NCBI GenBank assembly: GCA_945888625.1
Contig: CAMDAH010000004.1
Coordinates: 62,001 to 126,000, forward strand
Length of the DNA: 64,000 nt
Source of the DNA: Chryseobacterium gleum
GTDB lineage: Bacteria > Bacteroidota > Bacteroidia > Flavobacteriales_D > Crocinitomicaceae
Direction: 5' to 3'
The position numbers were made by a program, and so were the translations under genes. Positions 26,707-36,900 of the stretch are shown here, in pieces; the stretch's first letter is position 1; each line of letters begins with the position of its first letter. The notes beneath the pieces were generated by a model. The model was not told the DNA's origin, searched no databases, and was given only the letters and a program-made list of their open reading frames with translations.

Positions 26707-26862
26707 TTGGCAAGTATTCTGGCTCACACTAAGGTCGATTCGCCTTCCCAATATAAAATCAGTGGCTAAAGAATCGTTTTTAAAGTGCTTACAGCTGCAG
26801 TTACAGCTCCGGATTTACACCGGATTCCTTATTAATTCCGATAAACGGAAACCAAAAAACAA
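26707..26862 (-). ncRNA. Cobalamin (B12) riboswitch
   Basis: Read on the minus strand, the conserved parts come in order: CCGGTGTAAATCCGG (GGTGxAAxTCC core), GCTGTAACTGCAGCTGTAAG, then TAGCCACTG, then TTGGGAAGG, and the B12 box GAGCCAGAATACTTGCC (26725-26709). All are hallmarks of the cobalamin riboswitch aptamer. It sits 115 bp upstream of the propeller gene on the same strand, with room for an expression platform. Adenosyl- or other cobalamin would be expected to switch off expression. Confidence 0.9.
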
Positions 26863-26918
26863 TACAAAGTTACTTAATTATTTTTCGATAAGTGTTTTAT
26901 GACTATATTTTTCTTTTT

Positions 26919-26948
26919 TTTGTTAGCCGATTTGTGATTTTACGTTTA
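26919..26948 (+). promoter_or_regulatory. Putative promoter of the PcfJ-domain gene
   Basis: TTTG (26919-26922) and TACGTTTA (26941-26948) are 18 bp apart and lie 17 bp before the ATG at 26966. Only the final G of the TAnnTTTG box is missing. Confidence 0.45.
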
Positions 26949-26965
26949 TACTATCAAATCCAACT

Positions 26966-28750
26966 ATGACTTCAAAAGAAATTTTTCTTGCAATAAACAA
27001 AGAGATACTTCTAAAAACAAATAACCCATTTATTTATTCGAGTAAAGAAGAAGAAGGCATAGTCAACTTCAGAAACGGAATACGTGCTGCTATGCTTGGA
27101 CTGTCGCGTTCAAATGAAATTGAATTCTTTGAGGAACTCCAGACATTTTATGAAACAACGAAAGTTCCATTATTGTCTAAGGAAGCTCATTTAAATCTTT
27201 ACAAAAATTTTATAAGAAATAAAGAGACTTTCAAATGCTTAACTTATTTGCTTGCTAAGCTAAAACATAAAGCATTTTCAAATGAGAAGTCTTTTTGGGA
27301 ATTAGTAATACGTTATCTTATCTCTCCTGTTAACGGAACATTTGAAAATAGCAGGCATAAACTTGATATGTTTGTTGTAATTGCCTTACAATTATTTGTT
27401 AAGCATGGCTATGAATCCTTTCACCTTATTTTTAATTATATATTAAATAATTCGATAGAAACCTCACGTTTTTGTTGGTCATCTCATGATATGGGTTCAA
27501 TAAGAAAAGTTAACTTTCTGCTTCCATTAAAAGCGCCAGTAATGACGCACATATGGAAGACATATCGTTTTTTATCCGAAATGAATGCCCCACCCAAATT
27601 GTACGAAGTTATTTTTTTTCAATATATAGAATCAACTCCAACCTCGTTTCTTCACCACAGTAATTATTTTTCATTTTTTGACTATTTATATCGACGTATT
27701 CCAATAAGTACTATCCAGCGGGAAAGTTTACGATCAAACGAACTCCTTTTCGAAGTTTATCAGATTAACCCTAAAATTTTTGAATTAATAGACTTCAAAA
27801 AAGTCAATGAAGAATACCTTGAGATTTTAAATTTCTCGCCTTGGTTTGAAGGTAGGCTAGGGGAGTTTTCTTCTTTTTTAGTGGGAAAAATGTTTGAAGC
27901 ATATGGTATTTCAGTTTATTTCGCAAAAGCTCATCTTGAACTAAAAATGACAATGATTGAAAAAGCATGGTTTAATGATGTTTTATCAGGTAAAAATTTA
28001 ATTTATTCCGCTAATCTTCCCTTTAAATTATCAAAAAAAGTAGCGCATGAATTTAACACTTCGCAATACATCAATAGTAACTCTGTCACTGATGCGCTGG
28101 TTCGAACCGCCTTATTTTCAGAAGTTCAAGACCTGGCTTTTGCCACAGTAATTACCAGTAAAATTAGGGACTTTTCGGAAACTGATTTTTGGATTAAAAC
28201 AATGGGTTTGTTATACCGAAAAGGCTTGAGGGCTGATACAATCGAACTTAATGAGCTATATGATTATATCCATTACCAGGTATTTCAATTAGAAAGAAAA
28301 ATCGATTTCACAACCAAAAAACTTTCCAACTTAATTGTTGAATCAAATCAATGGCATATTGCTATTCATTTTGCAAAAGTGAAAAAAAGATTGCGATTAA
28401 AACGCTTACCTAATTTTAACATTAAACCTTACTTCCTCGAGCGGAATGATTCTCGGTATGTAATCAAACAATTAAAAACAAACTACGAGCTTGCCATTGA
28501 GGGTGAACAGATGAAGCATTGTGTTTTCTCCTACACGTATGCTTGTTTGAACAGTGGGTCTTATATTTTTTCATTAAAGAACATAATAAAGAATGCCGAC
28601 AGTAAAGAATCTACTGAAATCACAATGATAACCATTGAGGTTAATAATAATAGAATAAAACAAAAATTGGGTGAATTTAATCGTTCCTGTAATCAATTAG
28701 AAGATGACCTTATCGCAGAATGGGCTAAGGAACACAACCTTACTTTATAA
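26966..28750 (+). CDS. PcfJ-domain protein
   Basis: The 594-residue cytosolic protein shows the PcfJ domain in its last 130 residues: AIEGEQMKHCVFSYTYACLNSG, followed by YIFSLKN, TMITIEVNNNRIKQKLGEFNRS. The first 450 residues are helical and contain an Arg/Lys-rich stretch (KKRLRLKRLP). PcfJ-like proteins are known from conjugative plasmids and mobile islands and are scattered on Bacteroidota chromosomes; no biochemical role is settled. This gene opens the accessory region, directly after the B12 riboswitch. It is monocistronic; the next gene starts 158 bp later. Confidence 0.7.
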   Translation: MTSKEIFLAINKEILLKTNNPFIYSSKEEEGIVNFRNGIRAAMLGLSRSNEIEFFEELQTFYETTKVPLLSKEAHLNLYKNFIRNKETFKCLTYLLAKLKHKAFSNEKSFWELVIRYLISPVNGTFENSRHKLDMFVVIALQLFVKHGYESFHLIFNYILNNSIETSRFCWSSHDMGSIRKVNFLLPLKAPVMTHIWKTYRFLSEMNAPPKLYEVIFFQYIESTPTSFLHHSNYFSFFDYLYRRIPISTIQRESLRSNELLFEVYQINPKIFELIDFKKVNEEYLEILNFSPWFEGRLGEFSSFLVGKMFEAYGISVYFAKAHLELKMTMIEKAWFNDVLSGKNLIYSANLPFKLSKKVAHEFNTSQYINSNSVTDALVRTALFSEVQDLAFATVITSKIRDFSETDFWIKTMGLLYRKGLRADTIELNELYDYIHYQVFQLERKIDFTTKKLSNLIVESNQWHIAIHFAKVKKRLRLKRLPNFNIKPYFLERNDSRYVIKQLKTNYELAIEGEQMKHCVFSYTYACLNSGSYIFSLKNIIKNADSKESTEITMITIEVNNNRIKQKLGEFNRSCNQLEDDLIAEWAKEHNLTL

Positions 28751-28908
28751 GTTTCGTTCATAAGATAACACGAAAGTTTTATTCTTTTTTTTCCAACAAA
28801 ATCGGATTTTTCCCATTTTAAAATGAATTTTTGTAACTATTTAGTTGGTTTGTGTTATGTATCGTCTTTTTTTTCGTAATTGGCTTTGTATGATAAAAAT
28901 TAGAAGCC

Positions 28909-29499
28909 GTGCAATCGAAACAAAAAACAAAGCAAGTGATCCTTTGGGTAGGAGATATTGCTTTTGACACGTATGAAAAGCTGGATCCGAAAATTCGAAG
29001 TCAATTTGACCATGAAATAGTGTTGTTTGAAAAACAAGAAAATAGTAAAGCTTGCAAAAGCATCGTTTATATAAAAAATAAAGAGCATCCTAATTTAAAT
29101 TACAACGTCGATGAACTGCAATTTCAACATACTTTATTTTTAGAAAAGAGGAAGACTAAGTACCACTTAATTGTGGGGAGCACCTTAGAATTGTTATTTG
29201 TTAGTTTTTTGGAAAGTATTAAAAGGCAAGCTAAGAAAAGATCTGCTGGCATGCCCTTGATAAATTGTTACAAAAGAAAATCATTTAAGGCTGATGAAAG
29301 CATATTATTTTTAAACCCTTCGGTAGCTTTCAAAGATATCGAAAAGGAAATGAATGATGCCGCGTTAAGGTATGGCAAGCAATTCAATAAGACATGGTTG
29401 ATGGGTCACGAGCTAGATAAGATAAATGGATTTTTCCAGCAAATTTTAGCAAGTGAACAAAGTAAAATTTTAAGTAAACCTAAATTAATTTATTCTTGA
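28909..29499 (+). CDS. Protein of unknown function, first of a sigma factor-AAA operon
   Basis: The 196-residue protein starts at GTG 28909; no in-frame ATG is upstream. It contains VILWVGDIAFDTYEKLDP and a centre with KYHLIVGSTLELLFVSFLESI, and it has no signal peptide or membrane segment. I do not recognise a domain. The stop overlaps the TTG start of the sigma factor gene by 4 bp (TTGA), so the two are translationally coupled. Its role is likely tied to the sigma factor, perhaps as its partner, but that is only context. Confidence 0.55.
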   Translation: MQSKQKTKQVILWVGDIAFDTYEKLDPKIRSQFDHEIVLFEKQENSKACKSIVYIKNKEHPNLNYNVDELQFQHTLFLEKRKTKYHLIVGSTLELLFVSFLESIKRQAKKRSAGMPLINCYKRKSFKADESILFLNPSVAFKDIEKEMNDAALRYGKQFNKTWLMGHELDKINGFFQQILASEQSKILSKPKLIYS

Positions 29500-30089
29500 A
29501 CAGAGACTTTTTATTTAATGAAATCATTCGTCGTAATGAAACGAAACTTAGAAAAAAAATAGCAGCTATTTTTTTTAGCAAAGTAAATCTTGATGATGTT
29601 TATCAGGATGTTTGCATCCACATTCTCGGAAAAATACGGAACGAAAATGATGAAAATTTAAGTAAATGGGAGGCTGAGGCTTGGTTAATGACGGTAACCA
29701 ATAATTTTTGCACCGATAAACTAAGAAGTTTAAAGTCGCAGAAACAAGTTAAAAAAAATATTTTAGTCCTTTTAGATGACTTTTCTGAAGCAGACAGAAA
29801 GTTATTTGCCGCCAAGCAATCACATTTTAACGCATTGGATCCCTCTTTGTCGAAAAAGGAAATCGACATTAATAAATTAATGAAATTTTTAAATGAGCGA
29901 GATCAAACCCTCATCGTATTACGCTTTTTTCGTAATTATTCCATTCGTGATATTGATAGTGAGCTTGGCCTGAATAATAGCGCTGTTTATATTGAAAGAG
30001 CAGTGGAGAAATTAAGAAAGGTCTTAAACGTGGATAGGCACCATGAATTTTTTGATCAGTTCTTTTCAACTGATTTCGAGGATAATTAA
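29496..30089 (+). CDS. ECF-like RNA polymerase sigma factor
   Basis: The 197-residue protein has sigma-70 region 2 (VNLDDVYQDVCIHILGKI, then WLMTVTNNFCTDKLRS at about 20-85) and region 4 (LNERDQTLIVLRFFRNYSIRDIDSELGLNNSAVYIERAVEKLR, about 130-175), the ECF layout. The start is TTG at 29496, overlapping the preceding stop by 4 bp. ECF factors redirect RNA polymerase to a small set of promoters. No anti-sigma membrane protein is adjacent. Instead, an AAA ATPase follows 69 bp after the stop. Confidence 0.8.
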   Translation: MNRDFLFNEIIRRNETKLRKKIAAIFFSKVNLDDVYQDVCIHILGKIRNENDENLSKWEAEAWLMTVTNNFCTDKLRSLKSQKQVKKNILVLLDDFSEADRKLFAAKQSHFNALDPSLSKKEIDINKLMKFLNERDQTLIVLRFFRNYSIRDIDSELGLNNSAVYIERAVEKLRKVLNVDRHHEFFDQFFSTDFEDN

Positions 30090-30158
30090 TAAATTTTATT
30101 TTTTTTGTTATGCGTGCAAGTCCATAACGTATCTATCAATCTAAACCTATTAGTATAC

Positions 30159-31844
30159 ATGAGTAAAGTGCCCGCCAAATCCTCTCCTAAACGAATAAAA
30201 ATTGCAGACGCTTTAAATACGATCTACAAAACAGCAAAACATTCTGGGCTGCCAGAAACACTATTTATTGATTTAAAAGAGGAATTCAATGTGGTTCGTG
30301 ATTTTATTCAATGTGATGAAAAGGATGCACTCGTTTTTAGCGTTGTTTGTTCCATGAATTTATTTGGCGAAAATGTCGATTCAAACGACCTGCTGCGCTA
30401 TTTTGAAGTGACTCCTTTTGAACTTATAAATTATTCCGCTTCGTTAACAACCTTAAGCGAAAGGAGTATTCTGGTTAAACGTAAAAACAGAAGACGCAGC
30501 GATGATTTTTTAAGAAAACATTCCTTTAGTGTCAATCTTAAAATTTTAGATGCCATAATTGCTGGCGAGCCTATGCCAAGTGAACTAAAATTCAAGGCGC
30601 TCGATTTAGTAGAGGCGCTGGAAAAAATGAATGATGTCTGCCAAGATTGTATTTCCGAGCAAATTGATTCTAATGATTTGCTTGATGAGATGAACCGGCT
30701 AATTGATGAGAACAGTGATTTTTCTTTTATCGAGGTAGTGAAAAAATTAGAAATTGACTTGATGGATAAAATTATCTTTCTCTACATTGTTTGGAAGTCA
30801 ATTAATGGATCGCTAAGTGTTGATATGGATGAACCCATTGGTGCATTTTTTAAAAGATCAACCACCCGAGTGCAGTACATGCAAGGTATTTATAAGGGCA
30901 CAAATAAATTGATAAACCAAAATTTGGTAGAATATGCAGGAGGACGATTCTTTAATGATGTAGAATTTTTATTGACCGACCATTCCGTTCAGTTACTGGC
31001 AGATCATGGTGTGATTGTCAATCGACGAAAATCAAATAGGGGAACTATCAAACCCGATGATATTGCTGCAAAAACCCTTGTTTATGAGTCCGAGGAAGAT
31101 CGACAAATTAAAGACTTGACTAGAATGCTCGATACAAGCTACTACGACTCGTTGATGAAGCGTTTAAAAGACAAAGCACTACCTGAAAATTTTAACATTC
31201 TGTTATTTGGTTCCCCTGGTACCGGTAAAACAGAGAGCGTCTACCAGTTAGCGAAAGCAACCGGAAGAGAGATAATGAAAGTGGAAATCAGTCAGTCAAA
31301 ATCAATGTGGTTTGGGGAGAGTGAAAAATTAGTAAAGAAAATATTCAGGGATTACATTGAACTTCACAAGTCGCTAGATCTTGCTCCAATTTTGCTTTTT
31401 AATGAGGCCGATGCAATCCTTTCATCCAGAAAAACAAACAGTCAGAGTAGTGTTTCTCAAACGGAGAATGCCATTCAGAATATTTTGTTGGAAGAATTAG
31501 AAAATTTTAAAGGTATCTTTATTGCTACCACCAATCTTGCTGAGAACCTAGATAAAGCATTTGATAGAAGGTTTTTATTTAAGATTAAATTTAATAATCC
31601 CGGGATTGCCTCTCGAGCTTCCATTTGGAAAATAAAAATGCCAACGCTTACTGATAGCGAGGCAACTGCGCTTGCTGAGGCGCAAACACTTTCAGGTGGA
31701 CAAATCGACAACATCATTCGCAAGGTGGAAATCCAATCGCTGTTGAACGACGAAATACCAAACATCGAGCAGCTTTTGAAATTTTGTGACCAAGAAATTA
31801 TCCTGCAAAACACCACAAAAAGTATTGGCTTCGGTAAGTCGTAG
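30159..31844 (+). CDS. AAA-family ATPase (FtsH/Vps4-like, COG0464) with NEAD Walker B
   Basis: I place the start at ATG 30159 (561 residues). An N-terminal domain of about 300 residues is helical and polar, with FNVVRDFIQCDEKDALVFS. The AAA module has Walker A GSPGTGKT at about 351-358, the pore-loop region SKSMWFGESEK, Walker B PILLFNEADAIL at about 410 (Asn in place of Asp, Glu retained), sensor 1 FIATTNLAENLDKAFDRR and Arg fingers. The helical lid has LSGGQIDNIIRKVE. No protease or membrane domain is attached, so it is not FtsH. It probably remodels proteins. It follows the sigma factor gene in the same direction. Confidence 0.75.
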   Translation: MSKVPAKSSPKRIKIADALNTIYKTAKHSGLPETLFIDLKEEFNVVRDFIQCDEKDALVFSVVCSMNLFGENVDSNDLLRYFEVTPFELINYSASLTTLSERSILVKRKNRRRSDDFLRKHSFSVNLKILDAIIAGEPMPSELKFKALDLVEALEKMNDVCQDCISEQIDSNDLLDEMNRLIDENSDFSFIEVVKKLEIDLMDKIIFLYIVWKSINGSLSVDMDEPIGAFFKRSTTRVQYMQGIYKGTNKLINQNLVEYAGGRFFNDVEFLLTDHSVQLLADHGVIVNRRKSNRGTIKPDDIAAKTLVYESEEDRQIKDLTRMLDTSYYDSLMKRLKDKALPENFNILLFGSPGTGKTESVYQLAKATGREIMKVEISQSKSMWFGESEKLVKKIFRDYIELHKSLDLAPILLFNEADAILSSRKTNSQSSVSQTENAIQNILLEELENFKGIFIATTNLAENLDKAFDRRFLFKIKFNNPGIASRASIWKIKMPTLTDSEATALAEAQTLSGGQIDNIIRKVEIQSLLNDEIPNIEQLLKFCDQEIILQNTTKSIGFGKS

Positions 31845-31927
31845 GGGACCGTTTTAGATAACTTTTTGGCACATGTAACATCCTAAATTAATAGTATATA
31901 TTAGCATTATGACTATTAGTTACTTGG

Positions 31928-32272
31928 TTATTCTTTCGACTTGAATAGATCCTTTAATTCATCTTGTAATGAAGATGGAATCGTGCTATGATCTTTAAAG
32001 GTCATTTCAATTAAAGCCATGGTAAGTTTGGTAACATGAAGTTTGTGTTTGAGCTTTTTAAATACGATTACTAATCCTACACCAGTCATAATAAAGAGGA
32101 CTATGCACCAAGCAATACCTATCCAAACGTAGTAAGCGATAACTAGACAAATCGACCCAAGGACTAGGCTAATCATCCAAATACGTATGCGCAGAATGTC
32201 CATTACGTACTGATGGTATTCCTGATATTCTTCCGGTCTTTCTGCTTTGAATTCTTTGAGCGCTTGATTCAT
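31928..32272 (-). CDS. Small membrane protein, unknown
   Basis: The 114-residue protein has two adjacent transmembrane helices (about 30-50 and 53-75) separated by a short turn, with charged ends: RPEEYQEYHQYVMD before and KHKLHVTKLTMALIEM after. No family is recognised. It is divergent from the HEPN-motif gene and convergent with the AAA gene. Confidence 0.5.
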   Translation of the reverse strand: MNQALKEFKAERPEEYQEYHQYVMDILRIRIWMISLVLGSICLVIAYYVWIGIAWCIVLFIMTGVGLVIVFKKLKHKLHVTKLTMALIEMTFKDHSTIPSSLQDELKDLFKSKE

Positions 32273-32295
32273 TTACCAAAGGTTATTATTTTTAT

Positions 32296-32400
32296 ATGAA
32301 TTCGCATCATTATCGAGAAAAAATTAATGAATTGTATGGTTTCCCTAAAACTATTGAAGAGAGCTCAAGAATTTTTCTAACTTTGAAAGACGAGATGTAA
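32296..32400 (+). CDS. Possible 34-residue ORF
   Basis: ATG at 32296 to TAA at 32398-32400 encodes MNSHHYREKINELYGFPKTI and 14 more residues. It lies just upstream of the HEPN-motif gene. Nothing else supports translation; it may be chance or the end of a decayed gene. Confidence 0.2.
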   Translation: MNSHHYREKINELYGFPKTIEESSRIFLTLKDEM

Positions 32401-32443
32401 AACTAGAGTATAAGCATAAGGTATTAATTAAATTATTTAAAAA

Positions 32444-33952
32444 ATGAAAAATTTAATTCAACACGCATTAAATAGTATTTTTGAAAAAATCACTGGAAAC
32501 AAAGATGATTTTAATCTCGAAGTTTATAAAAAAATAAAAGGACAAAAATCAGCAAAAGGTATTGCTTCAATACTTTTAATCAATGAAGGAATGCTGGATG
32601 AATTTGAAGTTGCTGTGGCTGACTTTTATAAGTTTAAAGAAGATAATAAAAAAAGTAAAATCGTTTCATTTAGATTAGCTCTTTGGTTAGAAACAATATG
32701 TAAATATTTAAACATTAATTTTAATATTGAAGAAGCTATTAGTAATGAAGAATTAGCAATAAAACAAGTAAGAGCATTAGAATTAATAATTAGAGATATC
32801 GTTAACGATAATTTAGGAGGGAAAGAAAATGTTTTATTAAAATTGGAAGAGCTTTTTAAGCAAGAAATAGTTGATAAATGGCTAAAAAGTGGAGATGAAA
32901 CTGGTGTCTTAAGTGGTACTACATTCAGTGAGTTATCGAATATTTTTCTTGATAAAAATATTTTTAAAGGATTACAGGAAATTTTTGATAGTTCCAATTT
33001 ATATCTTAACGGCAATTCAAGAGAAACATTAAGGAAAATTTTTGAAGATATAAGAAGAATAAGAAATATAGTTGCTCACAATAAAAAAATATCACAAATT
33101 CAAATTGAGTCTCTGAACCAATTCTATATAACAATTGCAAGTATAATTGAAGATTCGCAGCTAATCAATTTGACACCATCAAATTACTTAAATTCTTCTG
33201 CGGAAAGTATTGAAGGGTTTGTAAAATCACTTAAAGAAGATAATGATCAAATTTTAGGAAATTTAGAAAGTATTAGCTTGTCATTAGAGAAAGGGTTCAG
33301 TTCTCTAGAAGATAAAACTGATGAAATTCAAAAGGAATTAAAAACAAGTTGGATATCAAAAAAGTCAGTAATTCTGATCTCAGTAATTTTGTTTCTAATA
33401 CTAATCATTTCTTTCTCGTTATACTCATACCAAACTAGACCAATTATTTCCACAATAAAATTGGAATGGTCTTCAAAAGATGCAAGCTATAGTTTCGATG
33501 ATCTGAAAGAGGTTAGAATAATAACTGATCACTTGAATAGAAAATTCGAAATTAATTCTGACGGAACAATCAATCTTATAGATGTTGACTTTGAAAATTT
33601 AGAGAATAAAATAAAACTCGAATTTCAAAATGCGAATATTATCCAAATTAATGACTCCAAACTGCTCAGATCGGAGTTAATTCTAATAAAATTACAAATT
33701 AAAAATCTTGATCGAGTTAGTTTTTTAATTCGTGATTCAGAAAGCGGCGCTCCGGTCAACGGTGCAAAGGTTTCTTTTCTTGATTTTAATGGGGTCACAA
33801 ATGAATTTGGTGAAGTTTCAATCAATATTCCTTTAGAGAAACAATCTAAATTTATCGACATAAAGATTAATAAACCAGGGTATAAACTTTACAAATTGAA
33901 TGATGTATTAGTTAATTCAAATATTCCGGTTGAATTGCTGCTAAATAAATAG
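32444..33952 (+). CDS. Membrane protein with HEPN motif and extracytoplasmic CarboxypepD_reg-like domain
   Basis: The 502-residue protein has a helical N-terminal half with the HEPN signature R-N-I-V-A-H at R207-H212 (IRRIRNIVAHNKKISQ), the RxxxxH pair that forms the metal-independent RNase site in HEPN proteins. A transmembrane helix lies at about 307-328 (VILISVILFLILIISFSL). The remainder is beta-rich and ends with a domain resembling CarboxypepD_reg (SESGAPVNGAKVSFLD, GVTNEFGEVSINI, NKPGYKLYKL). With no signal peptide, the HEPN part should face the cytoplasm. The secreted TPR protein starts 3 bp after the stop, so the two form a pair. Function as a stress or antiphage sensor is inference. 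Confidence 0.6.
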   Translation: MKNLIQHALNSIFEKITGNKDDFNLEVYKKIKGQKSAKGIASILLINEGMLDEFEVAVADFYKFKEDNKKSKIVSFRLALWLETICKYLNINFNIEEAISNEELAIKQVRALELIIRDIVNDNLGGKENVLLKLEELFKQEIVDKWLKSGDETGVLSGTTFSELSNIFLDKNIFKGLQEIFDSSNLYLNGNSRETLRKIFEDIRRIRNIVAHNKKISQIQIESLNQFYITIASIIEDSQLINLTPSNYLNSSAESIEGFVKSLKEDNDQILGNLESISLSLEKGFSSLEDKTDEIQKELKTSWISKKSVILISVILFLILIISFSLYSYQTRPIISTIKLEWSSKDASYSFDDLKEVRIITDHLNRKFEINSDGTINLIDVDFENLENKIKLEFQNANIIQINDSKLLRSELILIKLQIKNLDRVSFLIRDSESGAPVNGAKVSFLDFNGVTNEFGEVSINIPLEKQSKFIDIKINKPGYKLYKLNDVLVNSNIPVELLLNK

Positions 33953-33954
33953 AA

Positions 33955-36900
33955 ATGAGAAGAATATTATTTATAACATTTTTGCTATCTGGGAGGTTAA
34001 CTTTTTGTCAAACCATTGAATTTAAAGGCATCGTATACGAACACAATAGTAAAACAAAAACAGGTCAGCTTAAAATTATAAGCGATGCTCAAGTTGTAAT
34101 CCCAAAATCTGTTCCAGTTACTACTGATATAAAAGGTAAATTCAAAACGGTAAGTGATGGACTAATTATAGGGAAATCGGTTCCTGTTAAATTTATTAAG
34201 AATGGATTTCAGGTTGTAAATTCTAATGAGATGGAAAATGTTTTTGTTGGCCGTAAAGAGGATTTAGTTGTTTACATGGCCATTCGATCAGAACTTCAAA
34301 AATCGAAAATGGAGTACTATAAATTAGCAAAAAATTCCGTTGAGGCTGCGCATCTAAAAAAAATACAATCATTAAGTTTGGAATTAAAAAATTTAAGAAT
34401 TGATAATCTCGAGTATACTCAAAAGATCCAATCTCTCGAATTAGAAAAAAAAAATGCACTAGATAATGCTCAAAATTTATCTAAAGAATTATCCGAAATA
34501 AATTTAGATTTTGCTGGTGATTTGCTAAAAAAAGCTATATTATATTATCGAAATGGAGAAATTGATAGTTGTCTACAAATTTTACATTCAAATGCATATA
34601 AAGAATCTGAAAGTAAAGTCATTAGTGATTTAGAATCATTGAGAAAGGGATTATCCAATGCGGGATTAAGCATCAGAAGTTTGATTGATAGAGAATTTTT
34701 GTTGGCAAAAATATACTCAACTACTTTACTTCAAGATAGTGTAGAAACTGCCACCGGACGCATAGTAAAATTATGTCTTAAAAATGCTGATGTTCTAGGT
34801 TGTAGTATTATTTTAAAAACCTTAAAAAAAGCTCTTAAATATGATCCGCTTGGTCAATTCAGTTGGAATAGCGAAGATTTTTTTGAGGACTTGTTAGGTT
34901 TAATCAGAGTGAAATCAGGAAGAAACTCCTTGGACGAAGCTGAAGCTTTAAGATTATTTGGTTGTGCCTTGATGGCAAAAAATCAATCCACTGAATCAGG
35001 TACCAAGTTTAAAAAGTCACTTGAAATTCATAACAAAATAGGGAATGTTGACACCTCCATGGTATTACTAAATCTGATCGAGCATAATCTACGATTCAGA
35101 ATGAATGACTTCAATGGATTTAGCTCATTTATTAATCTATTTTACGACAAAGATTTTAACAACTCGGGTTATTATGACAATCCATATTGGATTTCAAAAA
35201 TAATCAATGATATTGAAGATCAGGAATATGCTTATCGAATGCTACTAGATAAAGAAACAGAAAATAATAATTTACTTAAGGTTGGGGATCTTTGCGAATC
35301 ATATATTCGTATATCAAATGAATCGGAAAACCAAAGTGATTATAATCCAGATATGAAAGCTTACGCTCAAATTTTGAGGATTTTAACCAAGTTTCAAAGT
35401 AATAGGCAGGTGGCAGACGAAGAATTGAAAACATTAATTCAATTTATAGATGTTTCTCGCTCAAATTCATTAGACTACTTGAAATTGGTTGATCGATTTT
35501 GTAAATTTTTAATTGATTTAGATTTTTTGCCTTTTTTAACTAAAGAATCAGAAAATTTGTTGATAACTTGCTGTTCGGACATTAATAAATCTCTTTCCAA
35601 TAATTTTTATTTGGATATTAAGGATAAAAATATAGTATTTCAAGTTAATTTCTGTCGTACAACTCTTTCATTATATGCACAGTCAATAACCCCATCAGAA
35701 GAGAACGCATTATTAATTTTAGCGGAGAACTTTAGAGCATTAACGAAAGAGTGGTTAACGTTGGAAACCTTGATGTCGAAATACAGCTTTTACATGGAAA
35801 AATTAATATTTAAGTATCTTGGATGTGATTACAATAATCCAGGAATAGAATTGACAATAAATGGGTACAATTCACTTCGAGAATTTTTAAAAGATTTTGC
35901 ACATGTTTTAGCTTCTAAAAATTTTCAACGAGGATTAGAACTATATAAAAATTACATTCTACACAGCTCTGAATGCGAAATTTCCGAAAATGATTGTTTA
36001 AGTCTACTAAAACTATACGATTCTTATGCTCAAAACACATCCTATTTGAAGGAAAGAGATCGGTACATGATTATGACTGGAAATCCATTAGGTAATGACT
36101 TAATTGCTTATCCATTCGGTTCTAACATCATGAATTCTGTGGATGATTTTTATTTTGGTTCTGATTTTGCACTTAATATTGGAAGATATGGCACGATAGA
36201 AAGTGCTGACGGATGGAATACCAAAAAATTAAAGAATAGTACAATTGATTATGATTCCATAGTTACAATTAATTTGACTTATGCTAAAAAAAAGGAAATT
36301 GAAAACTACAATAAAACTATGGAGGAGTTATACCAAAACAGCTTTTCAGTTTTTTTAAGAAATTCTATAAAAATAGACAGCCTTAAATTTATTAATGACG
36401 CAAAAATTTATGGTCCGTTAACCAAAACCATACCAACTGATGCCTATTGTTTATATGCTTTTATGGGAAATAGTGTATTGTTCAATCTCGACAATATTTA
36501 TAATAAATTAGCCTGGCATAATGATAAAAATCCCTTGGATTCTGGTGGGTACATGAAAAATTTAGTTCTCCTTAATAAATTCGAGAGTTTTGGACTAACT
36601 AAATTTTTCTTGGGTTGTAATAGAGTATTCGGGTATCCAATTGCTACTACAGGTAATTTGTTCTTTTTTGGGCTAAAGAGCTCAATGATATTGAATAAAC
36701 AAGAGGATATTAAGAAAATTGAAAGTAGTATCATGGCTTTATATAAAAACTTATCAGAGGCGAATAAGGTTCGATTTTTGAACGATTTTATATTTCTTTC
36801 CTATTATAGGAATCAAATTATAGAAGTAAAAAACACGACATACGTAAACTTTAATAATGAATTCTTTAATGAATTATATAATGACTTAGATTCTCTATTG

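Noticed and set aside
30159..31844. FtsH protease
   Set aside because: Only the AAA module is present; there is no HExxH zinc site and no membrane helix.
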